Source: Oxytricha trifallax (lineage: Eukaryota > Ciliophora > Spirotrichea > Sporadotrichida > Oxytrichidae). Taken from it: DNA of 64,000 nt. Location of the stretch: NCBI GenBank assembly GCA_000711775.1, contig ARYC01000157.1, positions 1-64,000 on the forward strand, written 5' to 3'. The notes under the pieces are model-generated. The model saw only the letters and a program-made list of their open reading frames with translations, searched no databases and had not been told where the DNA came from. Made by a program: the position numbers and the translations under genes. This document shows positions 38,298-49,664 of this stretch, one piece after another (the stretch's first letter is position 1; every line of letters starts with the position of its first letter).

Positions 38298-38699
38298 GGG
38301 AAAGACACAACTGATGATGAAAACTACCATTATTCGAATAAGAGTCTGAGGAATACACTTCAAATAAGCAGGCATCAGTAAAAGACTCATTTAGAATATT
38401 AAAAAGGGTTTATAAAACTAATCATAAACATAATCAATTAACTAAGTCAAATATAATACTTAGACAAATTTAATATTCCATTAGATACAGGTTTTATCAT
38501 CATTTTTACTAATTAATAAGAGAAATAGATGCCTAGAAAGTAGGAATAAAAATATTGCAAAGAGCTAGAAGAGTAAATTGAAGACAAGAACTATAAATAT
38601 ATATAAAAAATTACTGAAAAAGAAAATAGAACTAAACATTTGCATGAAGACTATGCGATTAAGGAACTCCAAGCTAAAACAAGACCAAATGATGAGTGA
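38298..38699 (+). CDS. Charged open frame, hypothetical
   Basis: Open for 134 codons after a TGA, ending at TGA 38697-38699. The last ~60 residues look most protein-like: MPRKQEQKYCKELEEQIEDK, then YIQKITEKENRTKHLHEDYA, IKELQAKTRPNDE, a likely coiled coil. The middle part (38400-38500) is AT-rich and may be an intron or excised segment. Chance is possible. Confidence 0.35.
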
Positions 38700-38971
38700 G
38701 TTGGAAGGAAAAAAACCATATTTTATTTAGATGGTTAAAACAGGATACAACAAATAATTTTTAACAGCAAGAACGTCGCTTAAATATAATTATTATGGAA
38801 TGAGTAATGTTAATGCTAAATGGTGGTGGCAGTTACATAATGAAAATGATAAAAATATTAAGGAATTATTTAAAATGAAATATCTTTTTGTTATAAAAGG
38901 CTTCCAATGACACATATTTACTGTTTACATTCCTCTGTATTTTTTAAATAGGAAATCAATCTGTAAAAAAA

Positions 38972-39292
38972 ATGAAAGAACAAAAGAGTTATAATAATTT
39001 AAGATTAAAAAACAGTTATTTTTAAATCTATCAAACTAAAGGAAATCAATTAAACCAAATCTTTTCAAACTTAGATACAGTTACCAAAATAATATATCAG
39101 TTAAGATTAGCATATCAAAAATTAATAAAAGTGAAAATTAGAATCAAATACTTTGAAAAATATCTAGTAATGGATGAAAGAGATAAAATATAGAGTTTTC
39201 AATATTAGGAAACAGTGTTTGAAAACGTTCCTCCAGTAAAAACGAGAGTAATCAGAGAAAGATCAATAAAACACAATATTAAAGTATATTGA
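38972..39292 (+). CDS. Open frame of 106 codons, hypothetical
   Basis: ATG 38972 to TGA 39290-39292. Starts MKEQKSYNNLRLKNSYF and ends with a more convincing segment, MDERDKIQSFQYQETVFENV then PPVKTRVIRERSIKH. Same strand as the preceding frame and possibly part of the same gene. AT-rich; chance is possible. Confidence 0.35.
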
Positions 39293-39770
39293 AGAATATA
39301 TAAATACAAGTATATATTTTACTAACCCCCAGAGTGGATAATCATGGATAATCCTCACAATTTTAACATCTCACTGCATGCAACAAAAGAAAATTGGAAT
39401 GGAGCAACATGATATGGGAGCTAAACTTATAAAGAAACGAAATCGAAGAGATTTTTTAAATTGTTATAAAGTTTTCAAATTAAACTATAGACAATCAGAA
39501 CATATTAAGGGTTTGGTGATTAATGGATAAAACTGATAGGAGAACTAAGATAAAATCATGGAATTTTACAAAGAAATTTAACATTAGAAATAGACATGAT
39601 ATTATGCTACACGATGAGGAAATAAAATAATGATTTTAAAAGAAGGAGTGTAGAAATTTTACAACTCAAGCGATGTTTATAGGATCATTCAAAACCCCAA
39701 AACCCCTTAATGAGGTTTATAAGTGCTTTGATTTGTAGGGAATTTGTTAGGGGTTGGGGTTATTAATTAA

Positions 39771-40831
39771 ATGCGAGACAAAATAGCAAGCTTTTGGGTA
39801 TATTTATGATGAAGAGTATATAGATTTAGTGTTTAAACTGCGATATGGATGTGATATATACAGTGAATAAGTCAAACCAGTACTGAACTATAAGTCTATT
39901 GCACTGCTCTTAAAGCGAAGTCCATCAACTGATCGATCCCACTCTCTTATAGCAGTATAACTAAAGCAATAATAGCTGAATTCTATGCCTAAGAGGAAGT
40001 CAAAGTTTCTATAAAAGCATATTGACTATCTTATTAATGATAAAACTTTGAAGTATTGGGCTCACTTCTCTCTCGACCAACGAGCTACTATGTTTCACCG
40101 CCAGTTCCCTGAGTTGAAGATATCTGCATAGTCTGTTGCAAACATTTATAAATGAAAAGGTATATCTTACAAAGGTGTGAATCGTATCAAGAGAGTGATT
40201 GATTTCACTCTGCCATTTTACAACAATAACTTAAATTATATTTATAATTAAATGCAGAGAGCCTTATAAAATAATATTAAGTTTATTCATGCTGACGAGG
40301 CTGTGTTTACCTTCAACACTTTCATCTAGAAGTCTTGGTATAAGAAGCATAGTAATATAGAGTATATGAATAAAAAGTCAAGGTATAAACAATGGCAATT
40401 CTTGGAGGAATTAGCGAGGATGCTGGTTTAGAAACTTATGTTATTCATCCTCGCTCTATTAAGACAGAGCAATATATTAAGTTCTTAGAGCAGCTGAGAG
40501 AGAAGTACCCTGAATAAGAGATTATACTATTCGTTGATAATCTTTCAGATCATAAGACAAAAGAAACAAGGAAAAGTTATGAACAACTAAGAATAACACC
40601 AGAGATCAACGTGCCTTACAGCCCATAGTTTAATGCAATCAAATTCTACTAGGGTATACTAAAAGGTCATTATAAGAAACTGCTGCTATACCATCTAATG
40701 CATGACCTACCTATCGATACAGTAGACTTTTTAAAAGCTCAGCGAAGAGAGTAGATAATTTGTTGGCTTAAAAGTGTGCTAAAAAAGGGAGAGTGAATGT
40801 ATATAAATAAGTTTTGTAGTTAAGTTAATGA
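39771..40831 (+). pseudogene. TBE transposase (42-kDa type), TBE-B, inactivated
   Basis: DDE transposase of the TBE family (Tc1/IS630-like fold by family knowledge), predicted to cut element ends in the nucleus. N-terminal helix-turn-helix region includes WAHFSLDQRATMFHRQFPEL; the first Asp lies in FIHADEAVFTFNTF, the second in LFVDNLSDHKT. The third acidic residue is lost: the codon at 40641-40643 is AAA (Lys) where D and element E keep Glu. Indels near 39790, near 40390 and near the C-terminus also break the frame. TAA/TAG occur repeatedly at conserved Gln positions. Confidence 0.9.
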
Positions 40832-40840
40832 ATATATAAG

Positions 40841-41625
40841 TCACATTTAAAATTCTTTAGAGGGAGCTGGCTTCTCTTTCTTTTCTTCTATGTCTTGCTT
40901 CCATCCTCCTAAGTTTCTTCTCTTGCTGCCAGCTCCTGCATCTATGTTCATTGACTATGGAGGCTAAATATTTGAATAAAGTCTCTTGCTAACTTCATAC
41001 TTTGTCTGCGACTTTCGCTCTCTGTAAAGCTTGCTCTATTCCTTCATCAAGAAGACGCCAGTACCAGATTTTTCTAAAGAGTTAAACTACAAATCTTACT
41101 TGAAATATATGGGTGCTTCTGCAACTCTTATAGCCAGCACTCACTTATCTTGATCCCCTGTTTATCCTTATCTTCTGAAGAGATGCTATACCTTTTCTTA
41201 TGAGATTCTTGAATAATTTCTTTCAAGTAATCACCTTTAATAGTTGCAAGTATGCCAAAGAAATAGTTTCTTTCAGGCAGCTTATTTGACAACTACTTCT
41301 TAGTAGGCAGGTACAGCGAAACCTCTGGGTCATTCATAGCATCATCATATAAGTTAGTCACTGAGATTTCTGGATAGTTTGGAATCTCTGCAAACTTTAC
41401 ATCTTAAGTTTTCAATGCTTTCTTCTCTTCGCAGAGTATCGCTCTAGAAATGAAATTTTAGTACCTTCCATCGTTGGCAAGAAAACCAACTACATAATAA
41501 AGATTAGCAACTATGAGTTAATTACATTGCTGCACCAGGTAGCGATGCAAATCCTCCTAGCTTCTAAATCTTTGAATCAATTCTTGTGCTTGCACTCTAT
41601 TCATTGCATCATTCATTGACTCCAT
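40841..41625 (-). CDS. TBE 22-kDa-type protein (TBE-B), intact with 26-nt intron
   Basis: ATG at 41625, exon 1 to 41100, a 26-nt intron at 41074-41099, exon 2 to TGA 40843-40841. Coding length after splicing is 759 nt, 252 residues, divisible by three with no stop. Conserved core: VTNLYDDAMNDPEVSLYLP, KLPERNYFFGILATIKGDYL, KSGTGVFLMKEQ; C-terminus basic then Lys/Glu/Pro-rich (MNIDAGAGSKRRNLGGWK). No catalytic motif recognised. It converges on the transposase with only 9 bp between the two stop codons (40831 and 40841). Predicted size (~29 kDa) exceeds the traditional 22-kDa label, which I use only for synteny. Function in transposition or excision is unknown. Confidence 0.88.
41074..41099 (-). 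other. 26-nt intron in TBE-B 22-kDa-type gene
   Basis: Minus strand GTAAGATTTG...CTCTTTAG. Removing it restores the frame from HPYIS into KKSGTGVFLMK. The same position and length recur in C and D (26 nt), and 28 nt in element E. Confidence 0.85.
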
Positions 41626-42190
41626 CTTGTTTACAGATCTAAGAAATGATATTCAAATTTAAGTTTATTGATTTCAATTATATACCTCTGTAAAACTTAC
41701 TATTAAATATGGGCATCCTATAGAAGGTCAACCTTTTAGCAGGATATGGAGAAGGTTTTGAGAACTTGTTTCAAACTTGAGAGATCGATATCAATTTCTA
41801 CTGTTATAGTTCCATATTTTTAAATTTAAATTGGTACGTACTTAATTAGGAGCAGCTCCTAAAATGCTAGTACTTAATTAGGAGCTTTAATTAATGCTAG
41901 TACTTAATTAGGAGCACCCTAATTCTAATCATAAAATGATAAAATACCTCCTAAAACAGTACGTACTTAATTAGGAGCACCTCCTAAATTGTTACATGCT
42001 ATAATCAACTTATTATTGAAAGTTAAAATGGTTACTTTCTCACCTATATTTAGAGCTGGTTCTTCTCTTAGCACTCATATATTTTCTATAATACTCTTAA
42101 AACTTCCCTTGTAACTTGTAGGCTTGGAAGGCTCTCATATAAGCTCTCAGTTATAGGGGCAGTTTTATAATTTTAAATTCAAATTTAAAT
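41626..42190. promoter_or_regulatory. Divergent promoter region of TBE-B
   Basis: Between the 22-kDa (-) and 57-kDa (+) starts. Contains three to five copies of an AGTACTTAATTAGGAGC-type unit at about 41830-41990, as in TBE-A. A block around 41690-41720 (minus strand ATGCCCATATTTAATAGTAAG) is conserved in all copies, including the decayed relic at 60.39 kb, and might be an upstream exon edge or control site. Confidence 0.5.
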
Positions 42191-43638
42191 ATGAGCGCTA
42201 ACATTTTAAGAAAAACAACAACACTTCCATCAAACTAAATGAGACTTACCTTTGGTTTCAATAAAAAGTGTGATAGCTGTGAGATGAACTCTCATAAGGA
42301 ACTACCAGAGCTATCATCACTTGAGGTCTCTGTTATAAAAATAGAAATTAATAATAAAAAATAAATGGCAAACAAGTGTGTGGGAGACAGAGAGGAGGAG
42401 AAAGGTATTAATGAAATTCCTATACAAACTGAAGAAGCTGACGTCTATTTTTGTGAGCTATGTGTGAGAGATTTTGCTCATAAATCAAGCTGGTGCAGAC
42501 ATAAGAAAGAGCATAGAGAAGCCAAGCCCACTGTATACTTAAAGCATGATAAAATAGATGGAAAGTATGACTGCTTTGAGTGCCATAAGGCAATACTCTC
42601 ATACAAGAGACTTGAAAAAGCATTTATTAAAAGCTCACAAGAAAGATATAGAAGTTGAGAATCATGAAGTTGAGCTGAAGCTTCTCAACAAAAGAAAAGC
42701 GAGGGAATATTCTAAGGTCGTTGTGCCTGAATAAGCAAGAGATTATAGTACGTTAGGAAGGCACGCAACCAACTGACCTCTGAAATAACAAGAATTATGA
42801 TCAAGATTCAATACAAGAAAATACCGGTTCTTGCTTAAATTGACCTAGATACTTCTCTTTAGAGCTACCTAATATTAGAAGACTCCTTTGATAAGAAAGT
42901 TATCAATGATCATCAACACGCATACAAGGTGCATCCCTTCAACTATCTCTTAAGTGATGATAAATATTAGATGGAGTTTACAAATGAGTATCAAGTACTC
43001 ACTCAACAAGTTTAAAGAGTGTAGTTACTTAATCAAGCTAGATGCTGTTCTCCTTGCCAAGGATCATGTTGCTTTCAGACTTCCACTCTACGAAATGACC
43101 CTAAGAGATTTCATAACAGATCAAAGGAATCATAATTAACTTGGATAAATAGCAACTCAGACCGTATAAGGTATTAAAAGCCTCATAAGTTAGGGTTTGT
43201 TCACAGAGATTTGAAGCCAGAAAATATAATGATAAACTTCTCACCTGTAAGAGTAGCAATATCGATTTCAACAGAGCTTAAAGAGTGGAAGTATCAAGGT
43301 TTGGAACTATAATGGGAACGCAAGGGTACTATCCAGAAAGAGAGGACTGGAGAGATGGAGACTTTTAGTGAGATGTGTGGGCTTTAGCAGCAATAATAAT
43401 AGAGTGCGATATGCCTCGCAATGAATACTACTCTACAAGATGCGAGAAGGATGCTAAACAAAGAATAAAACAATTTATTGACAAAACAATAGTATCTCAA
43501 TCAATAAAACAAATGGCAGAGTAAATAATAATTAAACCAAACTCAAGATCAAACATATCAATAGAGTAGATAGAGTTGTGGTTAAGTAAGATAAACTTCA
43601 GACCTCTCCCACATGATCCAAAAGTGCATTTTGAGTGA
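42191..43638 (+). pseudogene. TBE 57-kDa-type zinc-finger/kinase gene (TBE-B), several frameshifts
   Basis: ATG 42191 (MSANILRKTTTLPSN) to TGA 43636-43638. First C2H2 finger intact (YFCELCVRDFAHKSSWCRHK, then KEH); second finger starts YDCFECHK and is then shifted by a +1 change near 42590. Further indels near 42740, 43170 and 43260. Kinase motifs HRDLKPEN, DFNRA and DVWALA remain readable in different frames. Decayed relative to the A copy. Confidence 0.88.
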
Positions 43639-43757
43639 TTAAATTAAATACATTTACTATAAATTTCACATTAAAACCTATTAATAACCCCAACCCCTAA
43701 CAAATTCCATACAAATCAAAGCACTTATAAACATCATTAAGGGGTTTTGGGGTTTTG

Positions 43758-46300
43758 AATATTAAATTTCAAAATGAATTCATTTTTTCTTTTCACTATT
43801 TAATAAAAAAACTTCATTAATTTACAACTATTAATTTATATTTAAACTGAGTGTTATTATCGTAATTAATATTATAATATTATAGATTTTGGTTTCCACT
43901 GACAGATTGATTAATTTATAAAGTTTATTAGTTATATTGTTATAGAGATTGGTCACCACTCCATAATGAATTGATATTAACTTTTACTTAATTAATATCT
44001 TAAATTTTGGGAAGAGCAAATTTTCTGACCTCTTATTAAACTTTCTATAGATTAAATTTATCATAATATTATTAACAATATCTTATAAAGAAACATTTAC
44101 ATACTATTAAAATGATAAATTAAGAGGTAATATTCTGTCCATTTTAAACTAATTTCTTTAAAATTATTGAATTTATCATAAATCTAAGAAAATTGTTTTC
44201 ATCCATCTAATTATCGCTCTTTATAAGTAAAATAGTTATTTAATACTTGTAATATGTGTTATTTATTACAGTATTTTGATATATCATAATTATTTTACTT
44301 ATAAAGAGTTAAATTTCTTATTTTAAAACTTTGATGAGAAAAATTATTGCAATATAAATTTAAAAACACTTAATCAATTCTTATTTGAGTTTATAAATTA
44401 AAATATGGCTTGAATTTTAAATATAAATTTGTTATACAAATAAGTATGAAATATTGATTTTCGGATATTATTATTTTAATAAAGGTATAGAATCATCAAA
44501 GTTTTATAAAAAATATAAAAAAATTAAAATAAATGCTTTAAAAATTAAAATTTTCATAACATATATTATTACTAGATAAATAAAATTCAATCAGATTAGA
44601 TATGTGAAAATATAAAAGGAGGTTTATAGAAATATATCCCTAATATTTAAAGATTAAATTATAAAATTCAAAAATTTATATGATATCTCGGCTTTAATTT
44701 TAGTTTTATGGGAGAAATATTTTTTGCAAATCATTTTTCTAATCGACAGATTAAAAGCCATCATTTTGTTTATTTTAATTTTTATTGATAGCAATTATAT
44801 ATTATATTAATTGATATAAATTTAAACAATTATTGATTTCAATAAAATTATTTTTAATTTTAAAATTAGGGGTAGGCAATAATTCGGAGTAAATATTTTT
44901 GAAAACCTAGCTGACTTATTATCAATATTAAACTTCTTTTATAGATCAAGTCATCTTGCCCCATAAAATTTATCAATTATTCAATTTTTTATTCTCATTT
45001 TCTGAATAAAGCTTTGCTTCTTCATGACATCTAAATCATATAACAAATTAAAATATAATAGTATTTATAAGAATATTCTATCACTGGGAAAGTTATTTGA
45101 TAATTTAAAATTATTAATATGGTTCTTATGATAAATATGATCCTAATTATAATAATAAATAGGTTTTCATACCTTATATATTGATTTAACTTATTAAATT
45201 AAGGGGAGGATTTATTTGCTTCAAAAATTTTTATGTATATTATTTCCCCCAAACTAAAGAAGAAACGAAGAAACATATTAATCTCTTATATTTAAACATT
45301 CATTTTTTATATATAATTTTTAGGGTTTTTTTACTATCGCTTGTCTTATTAAATATTAGAAACTAAAAATCTAAATATTTAAATTAATTATTTATGTGAA
45401 TTTAATGAAAATATTCGAACCACGATTAAGATAAATAAAAAAGTTTATAATTGTTAAAATAAGTAAAATTTGATTACAGACGATGATAAATTTTTTATAG
45501 AAAATATTTAAAAATTCCCACCTTTTTAAGTACTATGGAGGCAATTTCCCGAAGGGTTGCAAAAAATTCCCCCATAATAATTTTAGCGAGTATCTGTGCA
45601 AGTATTAGAATGTATTTGCTATAATACATAATATTTTAATGTATAATATAATCTCGATGTCATGAAGAAGCTCTTTTCAAAAGCTGAGAATAAAAATAAG
45701 AATAAAAATGATCATTTTTATGGGGTAAAAAGAGTGGATCTGGGCAACCAGGTAAAATATTGATCGTATATAAAATTAAGTTTTCAACCGATTTTTTACC
45801 TCCCCTGAAAATTACTATTTAACTTATGTATTTATTTTAATTTAATAATTTTGTGAGTCAATTGTTTTAACTGGTTAATTCTGAGAAAGTAGGAGTTTAA
45901 TTGGTAATTATTAAAATTAAGTTGCCTGAAAAAAATTATTATATTAAATATAATTAATTAATTTTATTTTTCACATAATAAAAAAGGTGTTTTTACCCAA
46001 TTTTTTTTATCATTCCTCATATATTATTTAGTTTCTGTTAACTAAAAGAAATTTCGAATCAAATATTTTATTTGCTAGTTAAATTAATCATGAAAAATTT
46101 CTACTAATATTTTTAATTTGTTTTCAACTTGTGAATTGGAAACTAATTAATTATAAGCATTTTGCTAAGACCATAAATATAAAAGTAACAATAAAATGAC
46201 TATGATAAATCTAGTAAGTTTAGATTGTAGTTTTTATTTTTGACATGAATAAATTAAAATTTAATAATATTATTAGAAATCATAACTAACCAAGAAAGAC
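43758..46300. other. AT-rich sequence between TBE-B and a small gene
   Basis: About 2.5 kb of A/T-dominated DNA; no gene or element end recognised. Confidence 0.45.
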
Positions 46301-46332
46301 CACATGAGACCTACCCAAAGAAATCGAAATCG

Positions 46333-46821
46333 ATGAATGTGCTCAGTGTGAAGCTATTCAGTGCATTATATGGAGTAGCTTCCCCTTGGACAGATGAAAT
46401 TGCATCGCCAAAAGTCAAAGTATGAATATCTGATTACCTCTATCTGGCTGGCTTAAGTCCCAGTATTAATTTCCGTACTGCAATTAATAATAATAATAAC
46501 AAACTAACTAACTAATTAATTACTCTTTTTTCTCATATGCTATAATATACTTAATAAAAATATTTTACTGAGGTTGAGATTCCTGCATCTTATAAGTGAG
46601 TTGGTTCATGCTTCCTTATTATTATTCTTAAACTGCAATTGACTTTATATTATAACAATTATACATCTAATTTAATTTAATTATTATATAGTAATACAAG
46701 CCGATATTGTAATTATTTTGTGATTAGTGCTAAGAGAGAGTCTCGGATGCATAAATGGGAAAAGGAAGTCTAGAAATACTTGATGGATCGTGGATCTGAG
46801 CCTAAATGTCATTCTGTATGA
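46333..46821 (+). CDS. Small three-exon gene, 67-residue product, unknown function
   Basis: Exon 1 46333-46419 (MNVLSVKLFSALYGVASPWT, DEIASPKVK), intron 46420-46572 (GTATGA...ACTGAG), exon 2 46573-46595 (VEIPASY), intron 46596-46727 (GTGAGT...GATTAG), exon 3 46728-46821 (AKRESRMHKWEKEVQKYLMD, RGSEPKCHSV) to TGA. Exon lengths 87+23+94 = 204 nt, exactly 68 codons. Exons have raised GC, introns are AT-rich. The frame is also open upstream of the ATG (TNQERPHETYPKKSKS), so the start is not certain. The 153-nt first gap could alternatively be an eliminated sequence with a 2-bp GT pointer. Charged C-terminal helix; no family recognised. Confidence 0.65.
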
Positions 46822-47126
46822 AATTACTATTGTTTTCCTTGTATTCTTTTAATTTATAGGTTTAATTATTGCTTTATAAATCGATATTTGATATGTTATA
46901 TTTGATTAATAAACATATAAACATAAAAAAAATATAAAAATTTTAATTAATTGCTCTCAAATTATTTTTATTAATTAAAGATCTTATGATAGGAAATTAT
47001 TAAACTCGTATTAAATAATAATTGTCATAATTAATTTTAATTTAAATTCAATGAAGTTAAACCTTATTAGGAATATATTTTATGACAAAAAAATAATTAA
47101 AATTTGCATAAATTTTTTTTAGTAAT
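46822..47126. other. AT-rich sequence between small gene and TBE-C
   Basis: A/T-dominated, nothing recognised. Confidence 0.4.
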
Positions 47127-47227
47127 CAAACCCCAAAACCCCTTAGTGAGGTTTATAAGTGCTTTGATTTGTAGGGTATAGTTGGGGTCTTATAGGGGTT
47201 AGTAGAGAAATTAGGCCAATTTGCAAA

Positions 47228-48295
47228 ATGAGAAATAGAAATTAGCGAAATTTAGGGTCTATTTATGATGAGTAATATTTAGATTTACTGCTTAAGCTTA
47301 GGTATGGAACAAGTATTAATATAGACTAAGCCAAACCTGTACTAAATTATGCAGCAATAGCAAAGTTATTACGCAAGAGTGCCTCAACTGTTAGGTATCA
47401 CTGCTTGCTAGCTGTTTAGCATTTTAATTCTGGTTGTCGAACGCATCCTGCAAGAAAATAAAAGTTCTCCCAGGGTCATATTGACTTCCTCTGCGACTCT
47501 AAGACTTTGAAGTATTGGGCACACTTTCCATTAGACTAGCGAGCTGTGATGTTTCATCGCAGGTTTCCTGACATGCGCATCTCTCCTTAGACTATAGCCA
47601 ATATTTATAGAAAAAATGGTATTACTTTCAAGACTGTCAACAGAGTGAAGAGAGTGATTGATTTTACAGTGCCATTTTATAGTAATAATTTAAACTATAT
47701 ATATGATTAAATGCAGAGAGCTATTACTAATAAAATCAAGTTCATACATGCTGATGAAGCTGTATTCACCTTCAACACCTTTATTAATAAGTCTTGGTAT
47801 AAGAAGTATGATAATATAGAAGTCTATGATTAAAAAGTGAAGGTAGTCACCCATGCAATTTTAGCTGGTATAGGTGAAGATTCAGGCCTAGAGAGTTATG
47901 ATATTCACCCTCGCTCTATTAAGCGAGAGTAGTATATAGAGTTTCCTACATAAGCTCAGAGAGAAGTATAGTAACCAAGAGATCATCCTGTTTGTTGATA
48001 ACCTCTCAGTTCATAAGACTAAGGAGTGTCTAAGAAAGCTTATGAAGAGCTAAACATAACTCCTGTATACAACGTTCCTTATAGCCCTTAATTTAATGGA
48101 ATTAAATTCTACTGGAGTTAAATCAAGACTCACTACAAGAAGCTGCTGCTGTATCATCTTATGTATGACTTGCCCGTCGATACAGTAGACTTAATTCAAA
48201 GCAGCTGTAAGAGAGTGAGCGTAGATAAGACAACAGTCTGTGCGAGAGAGGGAGGAATGAATGTTTATAAATAAGTTTTAGATTTAAATGAATGA
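47228..48295 (+). pseudogene. TBE transposase (42-kDa type), TBE-C, near-intact but catalytic Glu replaced
   Basis: ATG 47228 (MRNRNQRNLGSIYDEQYLDL) to TGA 48293-48295, ~355 residues, the expected 42 kDa. Domains: HTH region to ~residue 150 (AAIAKLLRKSAS; PLDQRAVMFHRRFPDMRI), first Asp in HADEAVFTF (~175), second in LFVDNLSVHKT (~255), third position in YSPQFNGIKFYWSQ. That third acidic residue is Lys (AAA at 48114-48116) where D has GAA. An extra T near 47946 and two extra bases near 48023 shift a ~27-codon stretch and then restore frame. Many TAA/TAG at Gln sites. Confidence 0.9.
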
Positions 48296-48301
48296 ATAAG
48301 T

Positions 48302-49096
48302 TCACATATTAAACTAACTCTTAAATGGATTCGGCTTCTCTTTCTTTTCTTCCTCTGGTGCTATACTAGGACCCATGTTTCTTCTCTTTGTACCAGCACC
48401 AGCATCTATGTTCATTTCATCAGACTTTTAAACTTAATTATAAAGTCTCTTGCTAACTTAATGAATGGTTTGAGACTTTCTCTATCTGTGAACCTTTGCA
48501 TTCTCTTTCAATTAGAAATATACCAGTTCCAGGTTTCCCTAAAAAGTTATAAATCAAAGCTTACTAGAGAGATAAGGATGCTTCTTAAGCTTTGCTAGCC
48601 ACGTCTCGCTTATTAGTATTCCTTGCTTCTTTTAATCTTCAGGAGAAATAGAGTAGCGTTTCTTATGAGCTTCTTCTATAATTTCTCTCAAATAATCCTC
48701 TTTGATTGTACCAAGAACACCAAAGAAGAAGCTTCTTTCAGGCAATTTATTTGAGAGTTACTTCTTGCTAGGAAGGTGAATAACCACTTCATCATCTTTC
48801 ATTGCATCCTCGTAGAGATTTGTGACTGAAATCTCTGGGTAGTTAGGTATTTCAATCAGTTTGATTTCTATGTCTTAAAAGCTTTCTTCTCCTCGCAGAG
48901 TATTGCTTTTAAGAATGATATTTTAGTACCTTCCATCATTGGAAGGAATAGACCAACTGTATACATCGTTGATTAACATCAATTTATTTTACCATGCTAA
49001 GTAAGGTATCGATAGAGATCCTCCTTGCTTCTTTCTGAATCTTGAGATCATTTCTTGAGCCTCGACTCTTTTCATTTGATCATTGAGTGATTCCAT
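48302..49096 (-). pseudogene. TBE 22-kDa-type gene (TBE-C), one frameshift, 26-nt intron
   Basis: ATG 49096 (MESLNDQMKRVEAQEMISRF) to TGA 48304-48302. Intron 48539-48564 (GTAAGCTTTG...TTTTTAG on the minus strand); splicing joins YLS to RKPGTGIFLI. A +1 change at about 48505-48525 breaks exon 2 before AKVHRQRKSQ. Core VTNLYEDAMKD, KLPERSFFFGVLGTIKEDYL conserved. The frame is open upstream of the ATG to 49204 (MTSYKMPIFNSKFLNN), a block conserved in all copies. Confidence 0.85.
48539..48564 (-). other. 26-nt intron in TBE-C 22-kDa-type gene
   Basis: Minus strand GTAAGC...TTTTTAG at the position homologous to the TBE-B intron. Contains an in-frame TGA if not removed. Confidence 0.85.
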
Positions 49097-49664
49097 CTTT
49101 TTTGTTCCTCTTCTATTAATGAATTTCAAATTATAATTTATAGACTTCTGGATCCTATTGTTTAAAAACTTACTATTAAATATGGGCATCTTATAGGAGG
49201 TCAACCCTGTAAAGATACGTGGAGAAAGTTCGCAGAAGCTGTAACAAACTTCAGAGATGGAGCTCCATTTTTATCAATTTTGTTCCATTAAATTAGTACT
49301 AAATTTGTTTAAATTTAATTAGTACCGGTACTAAATCCGTTTAAGTTTAATTGGTACCAATTTAATAGTACCAAAACTTAATTAGTACCTAGTTTTAATC
49401 CAGTGAGGTTTTAATGGAAAAGTTCCAATCTGGTTTAAAACTTAATTGGTACCAGTACCAACCTGAACTTTATCTGAGTTGGTACCAGAATCAAAATTAT
49501 TAAGAGTAAAATTACGAAAATTATACTTATAAACTGAGTATAAATATGAAGTCTTAGAGCTTAGATCAAACCATCATTAATGCTGTTGCAACTCCTATAT
49601 AGTCCAGATATAGCTATAGAGGTTTTAAGAGCTTTATAATAGAAATTTAAATTTGAATTTAAAC
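49097..49664. promoter_or_regulatory. Divergent promoter region of TBE-C with GGTACC-type repeats
   Basis: At about 49290-49490 there are eight or more copies of a unit built on TTAATTGGTACC / TTAATTAGTACC, including the palindromes GGTACC and AGTACCGGTACT. This replaces the AGTACTTAATTAGGAGC array of A and B at the same location. A regulatory role is inferred. Confidence 0.5.

Larger units (their letters stand above)
39690..43757 (+). mobile_element. TBE-B, complete telomere-bearing element
   Basis: 4068 bp from CAAAACCCCAAAACCCC at 39690 to GGGGTTTTGGGGTTTTG at 43757, with ~78-bp inverted ends. Order: transposase (+), 22-kDa type (-, convergent), divergent promoter region, 57-kDa type (+). 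The flanking trinucleotides are ATT (left) and AAT (right), so a clean 3-bp ANT duplication is not seen. The transposase and kinase genes are broken, but the 22-kDa gene is intact when its intron is removed. Confidence 0.95.

Noticed and set aside
42420-42623. Minus-strand 67-codon frame
   Set aside because: Antisense shadow of the TBE-B zinc-finger region.
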